Origin: Phragmites australis
Taxonomy: Eukaryota > Streptophyta > Magnoliopsida > Poales > Poaceae
Length of the DNA: 64,000 bases
Assembly (NCBI RefSeq): GCF_958298935.1
Contig: NC_084933.1
Span: 6,865,001 to 6,929,000, forward strand
Direction of reading: 5' to 3'
Part shown: piece after piece, positions 45,701-57,072 of the stretch
Layout of the letters: every line of letters starts with the position of its first letter
Position numbering within the stretch: position 1 is the stretch's first letter
Position numbers and translations under genes: made by a program
The notes under the pieces: model-generated
Databases searched by the model: none
What the model was told of the DNA's origin: nothing
Seen by the model: the letters and a program-made list of their open reading frames with translations, nothing else

Positions 45701-46261
45701 CACCTCCCTCCCCTGTTCTCCGTAGAGCAGCAAAGGATAACACCACCACCATGGTTGTTACAGAGGCATGGCGAGACGCAGCGATCCACCACCTTCACAA
45801 CTTTACAGCGACATGGCGCGTGACGTGGCAACACCATACACACGTGGCGAATACACACATTATAGCCTAGGATATTAGCAAATTATAGTCTAGTCTACAA
45901 AATAGCTTGAGCTTGTGCTGCTAGCCAATTGCTAGTCTACATAACTGCTTGAGCTTACTTAGTGCTAGTGCCTACGGTTGAGTGCTATGTACGTGTGCGA
46001 CTAGTCTAACAGGTCAAAGGGAAGCAACAGCCACCAAACCAAACCAAATACTCTCACATAGAAGAGAGTAGTAGTACTAGTGCACAGTGCAAGGAGTGGG
46101 AGGCACCCATGCCTTGTGAACAGTGCCACTGCTAGCCTATGCCTTGTTGCCCCCCTCCCTCCACACTCACTCTTTCACACAGACCATATAGAGAGAGCGA
46201 CAGGCGACAGCAGTCCCTTCTTCATCCCATTTCTCATGTTTGATATGAGCACGACCACATC

Positions 46262-46328
<67 letters not shown>

Positions 46329-47054
46329 CATGCGACCATAAGGCAATTCCTTTTAGGCGACGGCTGCTACAGATCTAGACTCTGGAGGTCTTTGTTGGCC
46401 ACTGGGGATGAAGAGGCGGCGGTCGGCAGCAGACGGTGACAGCTGCTGCAAATCTGGACTCTGGAGAGCAGCAGACGATGACCACTGGCGATAGGGAGGG
46501 GGTATCTGCGATGGCCATTGGGGATGGATTGGCAGCAGACAGCTACCAACTCACGTCATGGTGTTGGCGAGGCGAGAGCTAGAAAACCGCTGCGCCAATA
46601 TGGTGTCGCTATACCGATGTCATGACAATTATGACCATCACCACGGCCCCCAAGCGAACGAGGCAACAGGAGACACGCACAGCAACGATGGCTCCCCAAA
46701 CGAACGATGGGCGAGGCGGACGGCGGATCGCCGCTCCCCAGGCGGGCGATAGCTGGCCAGGCAGAAACCGGCTCAGTGGCTGGAGATCTGATGGGCAGGC
46801 ATGAGACAGGCGATGGTGATCCGCGACTGGCGTGACGGCAGACGCGATGGAAATTCGCGACGGGCGGACCGAAATTGTGATGACGAGTTGCGACAGCAGC
46901 TGAAACGCGATCCACGACGGTGGGCACGATGGCGATCCGCAACGGGCAGGCCAAAACTGTGACGACGGGTTGCGACAGACGGTGGCGGTGTAGGGAAAAA
47001 AAGAGGACGGGATCGTGGGTGGATTAGATTAGTCTAACCCTAAACCTAAACCAT
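45701..47054. other. Copia leader region with CT microsatellite and GC-rich part
   Basis: Lies between gag and the primer-binding site. 45840-46260 has no gene. CT microsatellite at 46264-46327. 46380-47000 is GC-rich, with recurring GGCGATGG/GCGACGG words and open but unconvincing frames on both strands. Confidence 0.45.
46264..46327. repeat. CT microsatellite
   Basis: About 32 uninterrupted CT units. Confidence 0.9.
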
Positions 47055-47329
47055 GGCTTTGATTCCATGTTACCTTGGTTGGAATTGTGGGGAAGAGTTG
47101 ATGATCATCCATTAGACTTGCTCTCAATATATGGAATTAGAGATGGGCTAGCATGGGCCTAGAATTGTGGAAAGTGAATGGGTGGCTAGAGTTAATAGGG
47201 GTATTTTGTGAAAGCATGCTTCTTAAGTATTGAAGTGACAAGCATCTGTAACTTAACTTTTGGTCAAACAAATATCCGAAAACGGAGGAAACACATTTAA
47301 TTTGATTGTTTGAATACAAATGTTTAACA
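47055..47329 (-). repeat. Copia 5' LTR and primer-binding site
   Basis: On the minus strand the LTR runs TGTTAAAC...GGTAACA (47329 to 47068; ends TGTTA/TAACA), followed at once by TGGAATCAAAGCC (47067-47055), a decayed Met-tRNA site. The upstream LTR border is inferred from the matching end words only. Confidence 0.5.
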
Positions 47330-48049
47330 TTTGGGGAAACAAAGTAGACAGATTTCCTTAGAGTGGTGTCTTGGCCAAAACAATTTATATGTCATCAGCA
47401 AACAAAGTTGCAACGAATATTATTTACCACTATTTTGTGGCTTAATATAAAATTATGTAAGTGGTCACTTTCTCCGACAGCTTGCAGGATTATCTGCTGA
47501 TGACATGATTGTGGTAAATAATATTCGTTGCTATGTGGACCTGATACTAAAAAGACTTCAGCAGGGGGGTTTACTCTGAAATTTGATCTTCATAAGGTAA
47601 CTTTGTTGTTAAATTATATTATCCCTTTTACATTATTTCAAAGCTTGTAGCTTTTAGCAACTTTAAACCTAGGAGTTGTTTAATTCTATTCTACGAATAT
47701 CTGAAAAAGCATGGTATAAGAAAGGATCGTATTGGCGAAGAGTCGACAAGGATGCTATCCTGATTTTATCCCATCCTGGAGGTACAATAACGTTTCAGAA
47801 TGTAATGATCTGAAATAGTCATGTGTATCTGCTTAATGCTAGAATCTAACTTTTTTAAGTTCCCCTACTCGTTGATGCGATGAATATTTTTCCTATATTT
47901 ATTTTTTGTGTAAGTCGGTAATTTTATATATTATATATTTATTATTTTTCACTTTGTTAAAAAAAGATCACATGCTTTCAGTACGTTGTAATCTATACTC
48001 TCAACTGCTGATTTCCCTAGCTGCCTACTGTCAACAAGTTTGCTATATT

Positions 48050-49169
48050 TTTTTTTCTTTGACAGGGAAAACAGTAGGGGAGGCCCCTATTGCAGAAAAT
48101 ATATAGAAAAGAAAGTAAATTGTACAACAGAGAGAGAAACCAGAAAATAAAAGGCCAAAGAACCCAAACCGGGGAGAAAGAGAAGAGAGGCCCCACGGCT
48201 GAGGAAAAAGAAACTACTAAGAAAAGGAAGAAAACCAGTCAAGAATATCCTGTCTATTAACATCTTTAAATCTGTGAGCTTGAAGGAAAATGTCATCCTT
48301 GAAATTCCTCTTCCAGAGAGGAAAACTTGGTTGCTTGTGTTCAAAGATGAAGGCATTTCTTTGCTTCCAAATATTCCAGGCTCCAACTATAAAGATTTCC
48401 ATGAAGAAAGATCGATTGAAGGCGTCTTTTGCTTTACATCATTTCAAAGAAAGGTTTGGAGAAATCCCAAACCATGCTAATAGAGCTCCAACACCTCAGG
48501 CTGAAATTACACCCAAAGAATAGATGAAAGACAGTTTCCTCAAAATGTAGGCTGCATAGAACACAATTGTAATTGTCATTGTCCACTTTGAAGTTTTTCC
48601 TTTTGAGAATGTTCCTTGTATTGAGTCTATCCATCAAAAGCAACCAGGAGAAAACTCTAAGTTTGTTACAGCACTTAGAATTCCATATCCATTTAAAGGG
48701 TTGTGGAGGAGAGATGTGCTTGTAAGGCAAATTATAATATTTCTTGGAAGGATAGACCTGTGAGCCCCAAAGATAATTCCAAGTTTCTTTGGCATTTCCT
48801 TGCATCTGTATACCCTGGATGAGATCTTGTAAAGTATTGTAATCTTCATAAGCCTGAGCTGTCAAAGGAATGTGGAATTGTTCCTCTATACTGTTATTTG
48901 TCAGAAAGTCTGCCGCTGAAATTTTCTTGTTCTTTGCAAAAGAAAAAACTCTTGGTAACTTTTGTTCTAGGAGATGATTATTCCATAAATCTGACCAGAA
49001 TATAACTGTTTTTCCACAACCTAAAGAACAAGCTGCAACAGCTCTGAACAAATCACTAATCTTAAGACATCTTTCCACCAAAATAAGCCTTTTTCAGAAG
49101 AAGCATGAGGCACTTGACCATTTTGATAATAAGTACCCCAAATAAGCTTGACCCATGGTAAATTTTCAG
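48050..49169 (-). mobile_element. 5'-truncated LINE with 14-bp target duplication
   Basis: Minus-strand LINE 3' end in a SEC1-like intron. The identical 14-mer AAGTTTGCTATATT flanks it (48036-48049 and 49170-49183), and an A-rich tail (plus-strand T run, 48050-48060) lies at the 3' end, the hallmarks of target-primed reverse transcription. It carries only the last part of ORF2. Confidence 0.85.
48217..49081 (-). pseudogene. LINE ORF2 C-terminal part with zf-RVT domain
   Basis: 48434-49081 encodes GKTVIFWSDLWNNHLLEQKL, WIWNSKCCNKLRVFSWLLLMDRLNTRNIL, and C-x2-C then H...C spacing (NCVLCSLHFEETVFHLFFGC), the zinc-binding region found C-terminal to plant LINE reverse transcriptases. After a frame change the tail is GAWNIWKQRNAFIFEHKQPS (48217-48402). 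The reverse transcriptase core is missing because the insertion is 5'-truncated. Confidence 0.8.
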
Positions 49170-49724
49170 AAGTTTGCTATATTGGCTGGTAGCGGTAAAG
49201 TACGTCATAAATGCAATTGTAAAATCAGTATTTTGCATTGATATAGTGGAAAATCATGTGTTCCCAAGCTTTCTGTTTAGTTGAAAATTCTCTATTTATT
49301 TCTGCATTTATGGATGTGTTCCTTGTTTTTCTGTAGGATTTGATTGAGAAACTTAGGCCCCTCCCAATGCATAGTGTCTTAGCTTATATCTAAAGAAGAG
49401 AAAGAGACTAAGACATTGATGTTAGAAACAAGCTTGCAATGCATAGTGTCTATGTGATGTTTCTTAGGTGTCATGAAGTAATTAATAGTTGCATGTAGTG
49501 TGATCAAAAATTTCATTTGGTTCATGTGGCCACTTGTGTTGCTTTTTTATTGTTCTATACCGGTGCATCTATTTCAATTAAAACTACACGTTGACAAAAG
49601 ATATGATAATGAAAGAAATATTAATATTTAATGTTCATACCAAATGAGATAAATTATATAAAGGAATAGATGATTCGGAAGATGAAGGTTACGAAGTTAC
49701 ATCATTCAAAGTAATCATAATATT

Positions 49725-51059
49725 TTAATTTTGACCAAACTTTTGCCAAATATGCTCTACCAAATCCTTTTTAATCTGAATATGAGTTGGACGATCTCGA
49801 ATCTTGGAATGTTTCTCCAGTACTTTCATAAATGCGGGCATATCTTCATGAGATATTTCTGGATCTTGAACGACCGATGTGCTCGGAATCTCATTCAAGT
49901 TCAAGTCACGAGTATTGGCTGCCTCTTCTTTCTCATCTTCGACTACCATGTTGTGTAGAATTATGCAAGCTAGCATGATTTTCTCAAGATCGCCTCGCTC
50001 GTACAAACGTGCTGGTCGACGCAAAATACAAAAACGAGCTTGCAAGACACCAAATGCACGTTCAACATCCTTTCTTACACCTTCTTGCTTTTGTGCAAAC
50101 AATTTGTCCTTATCTGTTTGCGGCTTGTATATTGACTTGACGAATGTTGCCCATTCCGGGTATATTCCATCTGCAAGGTAGTAACCACTATCATATTGTC
50201 TCCCGTTGACATAGTAATGCACTCGTGGAGCTTGCCCTCTCAACTCCTCAATGAACAAAGTCGACTGGTTAAGAACATTGATATCATTGTTGGATCCAGC
50301 GACACCAAAGAAGGCATGCCAAATCCAAAGATCATGCGAAGCAACCGCCTCCAGAATGATTGTAGGAACACCCTGATCACCTCGAGTGAATTGGCCCTTC
50401 CATGCAACGGGACATTTCTCCCAATGCCAGTGCATAAAGTCGATGCTTCCTAACATGCCTGGGAAGCCACAACTCTCACCAATTTGCAACAATCACTCAA
50501 CATCTACGGTAGTGGGGCGTCTCAAATACTCACCACCGAACTTATCAATCACGCCTTGTACAAACATCTTCATACACTCCACTGCAGTACTATCGCCAAT
50601 CTTCAGGTATTCATCGAGTTGGTCTGCAGGGCTACCATTTCCGAGTTGGCGAATTACCGCTGTACACTTTTGCAATGGTGAAAGCCCTTGCCAATTAAGA
50701 GCATCCTTTCTTGCAGTGAAATATGAAGACCACTCACCAAGAGCATTGACAATACGTAGAAACAAGGGTCTGGTCATCCAAAATCTTCTACGAAAGATTT
50801 TGTCGGAGTAGAGTGGATTCTTAGAGAAATAATCATCCAATAATTGCTGATGGTATTTTTCACGAGGCCTATTCACATATTTCCTTGGGCCGCTTCGGCT
50901 ATGAGAAGTCCCTGCTTGAAGAGCTTCAATAGTGTTCTTCAAATTGACTGCAATTTCATCGATGATGGAATCTAAGATGTCTTCCTCGGCAAGCAGATCA
51001 TCCAGGGTGTACAACTCCATTGGATCCATGGACTCATGGTCACCTGATTGTTCTGACAT
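49725..51059 (-). pseudogene. PIF/Harbinger DDE transposase, one nonsense codon
   Basis: Starts MSEQSGDHESMDPMELYTL at 51059 and is open for 188 codons, then a single TGA (50493-50495), then open to 49725 in the same frame; about 444 codons in all, a usual length. Motifs: RRRFWMTRPLFLRIVNAL; first catalytic Asp in LGSIDFMHW; second in GSNNDINVL; Glu in KDVERAFGVLQARF. The stop falls in VDVE*LLQIGE, where relatives have Arg, which fits CGA to TGA. Otherwise the protein looks intact, so inactivation is recent or the element was mobilised by a related copy. It cuts at the terminal repeats and targets TTA. Confidence 0.9.
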
Positions 51060-51182
51060 GTTTTGGAACTAGTGGATATTGAGTCAGAGAAGAAAGCTAT
51101 GGTAAGTTTCAGAAGAAAGCCTTTCGTGTAGTACATATAGATGATTCGGAAGCCTTTCGTTCGGTTCACATGGTGCAGAATA

Positions 51183-51442
51183 CGTGCATTCACACATGAA
51201 CCTTACTCAACTTGGTGCATTCACACAGAATACATGCAGGTTGAAGCATTCACACAGGTTGAAGCATTCACACAGGTTGAACAGCAAGGAAAAAGCATTC
51301 ACACAGGTTGAAGCATTCACACAGGAATACATGCAGAATCAGTAGCTCACCGTAAGGAACAGCAAGGAAAAAGCATTCACACAGGTTGAAGCATTCACAC
51401 ATGAACAGGAAGAAGCATTCACACATGAACAGGAAGAAGCAT
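51183..51442. repeat. Minisatellite of AGCATTCACACAG units
   Basis: About ten irregular copies of the core GCATTCACACA, some in the higher-order form CAGCAAGGAAAAAGCATTCACACAGGTTGAAG, in the region upstream of the transposase start and downstream of the Myb-like gene. Not coding on either strand. Confidence 0.8.
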
Positions 51443-51599
51443 TCAGAATAAATTAGACGAGTACAGGGTGGAAACAACTTCAGAATAGTAGTCAAAAATT
51501 CAGAATAGCAGTATAATATAGTTCATGTATATCTCTCAAATCATTACTAATACATAGTTGCATAATATAAAAAGAACACTACACCACCAGTGCATATCT

Positions 51600-53648
51600 T
51601 CAATCTTGTAGAGGAAACAACTTCAAACTCATACTCTCCATCATCCTCTCTCTATTAACTTTCTCACGTTCACTCATTGCACTTGTGTCTTGTAACAGGA
51701 GGGAATTGTAAACTTCAAGCATTTTTGATTCCTTCTGCGCCACTGCGGTTGAATGTGCAAGCCTTGCAGCTTCAAGCTTCTTGGTAGACATACGTCGCTG
51801 CTCCTCTGTCACCATAATGCGGTTCTGCTTTGCAATGGTCTGACCTTCAATGAATTTGTCTATTTTCTCACCAAGCAGCACAATAACTTCTGGATCCTGC
51901 ACCCTAGGTTTACCATTACGTTCGGCCTTGGCTTTATTTCTCCCAATTGGCCTTTGTAGATCTTGTGGGCTGGCAGCAGCTGAAGTGTTATCCACCCCCA
52001 CCATCGAGTTCTTACCCTTTTCCTTCACCATTTGTTCTGCATGTGCGCACCATTTTGGCTGATCTTTCAGAGTTCTCCACCAATGCACCATAGTAAAAGG
52101 TTTTTTATATCGTTCGGCATACAACTCAAGAGCCTTGTCTGTCCTTTGGTCTCAGACATACCACTTGCATAAGTTTTATTAACCGAGCTCCAACAACCAT
52201 TGAATTTGTTGATTATTGTCTTAATGCGCTGCCAACGGAGCTCCAGTTGGTTAACTTCTCTTTTGCAATCTGTTGGGGTGGTGCTGTTGTACACTTCAGT
52301 AATATCTCCCCAAAATTTCTCAGTCTTCTTGTCATTCCCACCGATTGGGTCTGTAGAATTATTAACCCAAGCACTGACCTACAAATTGTAAAAGAAGCAA
52401 ACTGTTAACATGAAACTAAATTGTATTGTCTACCCAATCTTTCAAAATTGAAACAAGTGATACATTACCAATCTAACATCTTCTTCAGGTGTATAGTTTA
52501 ATCTCTTCCCAGTCCTACCAATATCGACATTGTCCGCATCCTCAATGTTGATGGTGTTTCTTTCATTATGTTCGGATGGAACCCCATGGACCAAAGGTAC
52601 TGTTGGTGTTTGCGGTGGTGAGAATGCTGCAAAGGACTGTGGAACTCCAACGAAATGGAAATTTTCCGATGTATTAGCTCCTTGACTGAATGGAAATTGT
52701 GGTTGTTGTAAGTAATTCATGAAACCACCTGTTGGATGAAACCTTCCATAATACAATGGGAAGGTGGTCAACTATTAAACCAGGTGCAAAATAATGCCAA
52801 GGAAGGAATACAAAGTAGAAATTGTACTTGTTAAAATGTTCAGCACCAATTGTTTCATCTGTGAGTAAGTGGATACAATTAGGAATAGTAAGAGTGCATG
52901 CAAGCTGATCCAAACAAGCTGCAGATCACAAACATCAAAATATTCATGTGTTCCTGTATAACTGTCAGTGAATACAATTGTAAGAGTGCATACAAGTTGT
53001 TCCCAGGAAATTGTATTCCCTGACAGTTCAATGGATCGGTTACCTATTTTACACCAAAGTGCAAAACTGAACATATGAAGCATCTATCAAAACTGAACAT
53101 ATGAAGCATGTACCAAATCTGAACATAGGAAGCATGAGCTATTTGACTCCAAAAATCAACAATATTTGATCTTTCTCCGAGCAATATAATTGTATCCTCA
53201 TTGAACAAATGGAATAATCAAACATGTCCATACACATTCCCGTACATATATCCCAGCTCAGCATAGTGACTCATAAAGAAACCAAAGAGATAATAGTGCA
53301 AGACTATCACTGGAAAATCATCACTGCAAAATTTGAGATAATAGTACAAGACTAATATCATGTGTTCCTGCAATCTCCATCACAAAGAGACTAATCTAAA
53401 AACATTTGTTCCTGCAAATCACAGTACAAGAATACAATGGAATAACAATCATCATTGGAAAATTAGAGGAAAAAGAAATAAAATGCACATTGTTACCATT
53501 GATTTGGGGATTGGTTGTTGTGGTAGAAATCCAAAGCGCTAGGATCTTGGCTAGAAGTGCTATGAGGCTGCAGCGGTGCCGGGTGCCGAGCAGGTACGGG
53601 AGGAGATGCTTCCTCGCGGTCTCGACGTTTCTTCTCCCGACCACCCAT
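51600..53648 (-). pseudogene. PIF/Harbinger Myb/SANT-like protein (ORF1), one frameshift
   Basis: The protein that partners the transposase and binds the element's ends. A likely first exon at about 53498-53648 (MGGREKKRRDREEASPPVP, DPSALDFYHNNQSPNQ) is followed by a long intron. Next exon: 52480-52771 (MTTFPLYYGRFHPTGGFMN to TPEEDVRL). A GT-AG intron (52397-52471 region) leads to VSAWVNNSTDPIGGNDKKTEKFWGDITEVYN, then WQRIKTIINKFNGCW, the SANT/trihelix domain. Near 52152 a one-base loss shifts the frame; the reading continues in the 51600-52124 frame with LYAERYKKPFTMVHWW and a lysine-rich NAM-associated type C terminus (PIGRNKAKAER, MVTEEQRRMSTKKLEAARL). Exact first-intron borders are not certain. 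Confidence 0.8.
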
Positions 53649-54145
53649 GTGAACCAGATGATTGCAACGGCGGTGGATCTTCCCTCGGCAGCCGCGGATC
53701 TTCAACGGGCGGTGACGGAAGTAGAGCTTCTCCCGGTGGCGACTACGGCAGAAGTTCTCCCTTGTGGCGACGGCGGCTGAGCTTCTCCAGGCGGTGGCGG
53801 AAGAGCTTCTCCCGGCGGCGGCGGCTGAGCGGATAGAGCCGTAGATCAGCGCCCCGACGCGGATGGAGCTGCTCGGCGCCCCCACGCGGAAATCCACTCC
53901 TTCCTCCCGGCTCTTCGCGGATGGAGCAGCGGATCAGCGAGCCGCATGAATTGGAAACCGCGATGCCCCCAACGCGGCCCCGAGAAGTGTCTTCGGTGTT
54001 GGATTTCGCGAGTAGCTTATTTCTCCAGGAAGACATTGGTTGCCTCTCTCTCCTCTTTAATTCGGTTGCCACGTCAGGTTTTTGCCTACATGGACCCCTC
54101 TTAAATGCCTAAGACACTGAATAGGGTGGAGCACTGGGAGAGGCC
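53649..54145. other. GC-rich 5' region of the PIF element
   Basis: GC-rich, with GGCGG/CTTCTCCCG words repeated around 53730-53820. Frames are open on both strands because of composition. Leader or promoter of the Myb-like gene is the likely role. Confidence 0.45.
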
Positions 54146-55669
54146 TTAGTAAGGGTGAGCTACTGAAAGATGAGTACCACTGCATGAACGACCCGAGTCC
54201 TAGTTTCCGTGGAATTCCAGGCATCACATCTACCCGAACAAGCCCAGCTCATCAGCCAGCTCAGTCCATGAGATCTAGACGAATTGGTGGCACATGGGCT
54301 AGACCTCGGAACTCTGATGATAGTTATTCGAGGTTAGTGATGATAACTCTTTTGGCCTTCCTTTATCTCTTAACCATGCATTTGCTCAGTATCCTTATGG
54401 GCATGCCTGAAGTGACCTGTTATATTTAGGGTGACCAGATGCTACCTGGATGTGTAATAGAATCTTTTCCAATTGTTTGTTATTTTTTTCATTTGTTATT
54501 ATATCTTCATATTGCTGGTGTTGGTATTTCCCTGTATTTGTTAAGTAACCAGAGTTCAGCATATTGAGATTACAAAATTATCGACCATTTTGCAATTTCC
54601 TTGAGGAGGTTGAAACCTGTTGTCTTTTCATTGCCAATTTACACTCCACCAAGCTAAAAATATCAATGGAGAACAACGTGTTTGTACCATGGAAATTTAA
54701 CTGAAACAGTCCCACTTGCTGCATAGTTTCTATGCTTCCATCAAACTTCACGTGAACATATGGCAAGGATAGTGAAAGCTGAAACAAAGTTTTTTCCTCC
54801 TTTTGTTCGAGGAAAAACCTCAACTGGGTGCAATAAGGACAAATGAATCGGTGCATATGATATACAGTCACTGGAGAATGAAGCACTCATGAAGTTCAGT
54901 TTTTAAATGGTTGCACATACTCTATTTTCGAATAATTGACAATCAATACTTTTGATAAAATATGAGCAAAACGCCCCTTAATAATATCTCAAGCACAAAT
55001 AATGATATGAAAAAGGGAAGGTATTTGCTAGAGTTAGTAGGGCATTTTGGAAACATGCCTCAGGAATAGTGTAGTACTAAGTATTTGTGAACACAAGTTT
55101 TTTTCAAAATGTCAATATTTGAGGATGGACATTATCATTCAGTCATATAGTCGTGGTTCTATTTTAGGTCACCACTAGTACATATCTTATACAATGACTA
55201 ATGTAGCCTTTTACAGCGACTCTGTGCTGAAGCATGCAAGTGACTTCAGAAAGTTGGGTCAGCGCTTATTTATCTTTGTGATTTGGAGTACTACTCGATC
55301 TGAGGTATGTTTGTCACCTTGATTTCTTGTAATGATTTTTTTTTCTTTCTGATTTGAATATGTAGTAACATATGAACTCAGAAATAATGATTTTTTTTCA
55401 CATTTTGAATCCAAGTCTCCTATGTGAATGGCTGTTACAGTTACGCGCTGCTCACAAGCTAACAGGCAAACTAAAGAGAGAAATCATCCTTGGCTCCTCT
55501 AGTCTCAATGATCCACCACAGTTCATCACTGTAAGTACTAGGTTTGTTCTGTAGTTGTCTCCTCGCCAGTTCAGTAGTTGTCCTGGCAACTTGACGGTGC
55601 ATGTCATATTTGCAGAAATTGGAGATGTTATCAGCTGAGGAATTGTCACTGGACGATTTGCAGATATGA

Positions 55670-56490
55670 CAATACCAAGGATGCAGAATACTGATGCTTT
55701 GCCTTGACATTCTCCATTGTAATTATTTAATGCATCTTTGCAACAGCTCTAGTTATACCCACTTAACCTTGTACCAAACCACAGGCTTTTACACAGGCTA
55801 GAGGGGCGTGATATTCATTCGGTAGGGCAGACCTCCATCCATCGCTCACAATAGTGTACATAACAGCGGCCAGCAACTGTAATATATGTGGTAACTTTAC
55901 ATTGGTGAATGAGATGTTCATATTTGTGTACTGGCTATTGGTGTATTGGCGGGTAGCTGTGAAGACTGTTATTTCCTCCAGAGAGTACTGTTCTGTTGTG
56001 CGGAAAATAAACTTATTCTTAATAAGAGAAACTTGTTTTTGAATTTCTGTGCATATGTGGTTTTGACCTAGAAAGATGTCAAGGCGTCGTAAATGAGCTA
56101 ACTATTGTAGCTGTAACCTTGCAGTCTTGCGGTTTACATTTGCTTTTAGTTTCAGTTTGATACTGCTACTCCAGGTTCCACCCATGTGAAAGATTTTGAC
56201 TCTCATATTATTAATTCAGATCTGAATGAACCAAAACGTATATGAATTTTATTGGAGAAGGTTATGCTTGCAAGCTGAGTTATGCCTTGTACTGACTGAA
56301 GTATTGATCAATTGGCTTGTTACTAGGTTGATCGCCGTAGAAGAGGAGGTTGATCAGATAGCTTGTCATTGGTTGAATGCAGCTACCATTGGACAGTTCT
56401 AGGGTGGTGTTTGGTTGAGAAATGTAGACGCAAACAGTAAAGGTATTGGAAAACGATGGGACTTGAAACAAAGTAGCAGATCACTTTCTT
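55670..56490 (+). other. SEC1-like pseudogene 3' flank
   Basis: Follows the stop codon of the last exon. AT-rich, no gene. AATAAG-type words (about 56017) could mark the polyadenylation region. Nothing else recognised. Confidence 0.45.
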
Positions 56491-56977
56491 TCTTTGGTAC
56501 AGGTAACATATGAGAAAACGCGCGTCGCCGAAGGCCATCTCTCTCCGGCGAATTGCTCGTCCTCGTCGCCTACGTACAACCGAAAGCAAAATCGATGGCT
56601 ATCGCCAACCTCCAGCCGAACTTACAGTCCCCGAACTCGCCCTCAGATCGCCGGATTGAGCGCTGCCGTAGCACCACACATGGCCGAACTCGCCACTCCG
56701 ACGGTCGAGGTCACCGACTTGAGTGCCGCCGTGGCACTTGCGCAGCCAAGCTCGCCGTTACGACGGCCGAGTTCGTCGGCTTGAGTGCCGTTGTGCCCCT
56801 GCGCCGCCCCGGAGCGGCGGCCGAAGTTGACAACGTGAGAATCGCACTGCTCGCACGCCGCTAGAGCATGCCGGCTGCTGTTGCGGGGAGAAATGGTAGG
56901 GACTCGAGTGAGAGAGCGCACGTGCATTGGAGCGCACGTTTAGTCTGGCGCTAGGTTAAGCGACAAGTTATCTTATA
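56491..56977. other. GC-rich patch, no recognised gene
   Basis: CGCC/GCCG-rich, with overlapping open frames on both strands (56494-56927). The repeated sense of words such as GCCGAACTCGCC and GTCACCGACTTGAG suggests a short internal repeat of about 66 bp at 56675-56790. No family recognised. Confidence 0.35.
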
Positions 56978-57072
56978 AGGGTCTATTTGGTTCGGCTTTT
57001 AAGAGTTTCTGAGAAAGTACGTTGGAGTGTGTATTCAGCCAGGCACTAGGTTAAACGATAAGTTCTCTCATA

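Larger units (their letters stand above)
41840..47329 (-). mobile_element. Ty1/copia retrotransposon in a SEC1-like intron
   Basis: Minus-strand copia element with gag, protease, integrase, reverse transcriptase and RNase H in copia order, a primer-binding site at 47055-47067 and a short 5' LTR at 47068-47329. The 3' end is not intact: RNase H is cut near 41985, unrelated GC-rich sequence fills 41840-41985, and no 3' LTR is found. It separates two SEC1-like exons (41683 and 47481). Confidence 0.75.
49356..54145 (-). mobile_element. Complete PIF/Harbinger element in an exon of the SEC1-like gene
   Basis: Terminal inverted repeats GGCCCCTCCCAATGC (left) and GCACTGGGAGAGGCC (right), flanked by the target TTA on both sides (49353-49355 and 54146-54148), as expected for PIF/Harbinger. 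Length 4790 bp. It carries both genes of the superfamily, a DDE transposase and a Myb/SANT-like protein, both on the minus strand. The host reading resumes in frame once one TTA and the element are subtracted (DLIEKL then SKGELLKDEY). Confidence 0.92.
38304..55669 (+). pseudogene. SEC1/KEULE-like Sec1/Munc18 gene, 5'-truncated and transposon-filled
   Basis: Exons of a plant Sec1/Munc18 protein, which binds syntaxin and steers vesicle fusion (KEULE acts at the cell plate). Recognised exons: 38304-38432, 39255-39391, 39420-39503, 39620-39715, 39791-39916, 41385-41510, about 41592-41683, 47481-47596, about 47704-47771, 49337-49355 joined to 54149-54332, 55217-55304, 55441-55530 and 55616-55669 (ends LEMLSAEELSLDDLQI, stop). 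Key words are [53 protein letters not shown] and [19 protein letters not shown]. The first third of the protein is absent. Defects are stops at about 39389, 41481 and 47740 (the last fits CGA to TGA), a one-base loss near 47531, lost sequence around 39391-39420 and after 39860, and a transposon inside an exon. Most splice sites are still GT-AG. Confidence 0.9.

Noticed and set aside
46080..46439. Plus-strand frame with a long Leu-Ser run
   Set aside because: The run is just the CT microsatellite translated.
46556..46954. 132-codon minus-strand frame and opposing plus-strand frames
   Set aside because: GC-rich, Arg/Pro/Ala-rich readings on both strands inside the copia leader; no family recognised.
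53493..54072. Long GC-rich minus-strand frames at the right end of the PIF element
   Set aside because: Only the last part (about 53498-53648) looks like the first exon of the Myb-like gene; the rest is probably leader sequence.
38304..55669. SEC1-like locus as a functional gene
   Set aside because: Multiple stops, a frame loss, missing N-terminal exons and a transposon within an exon.
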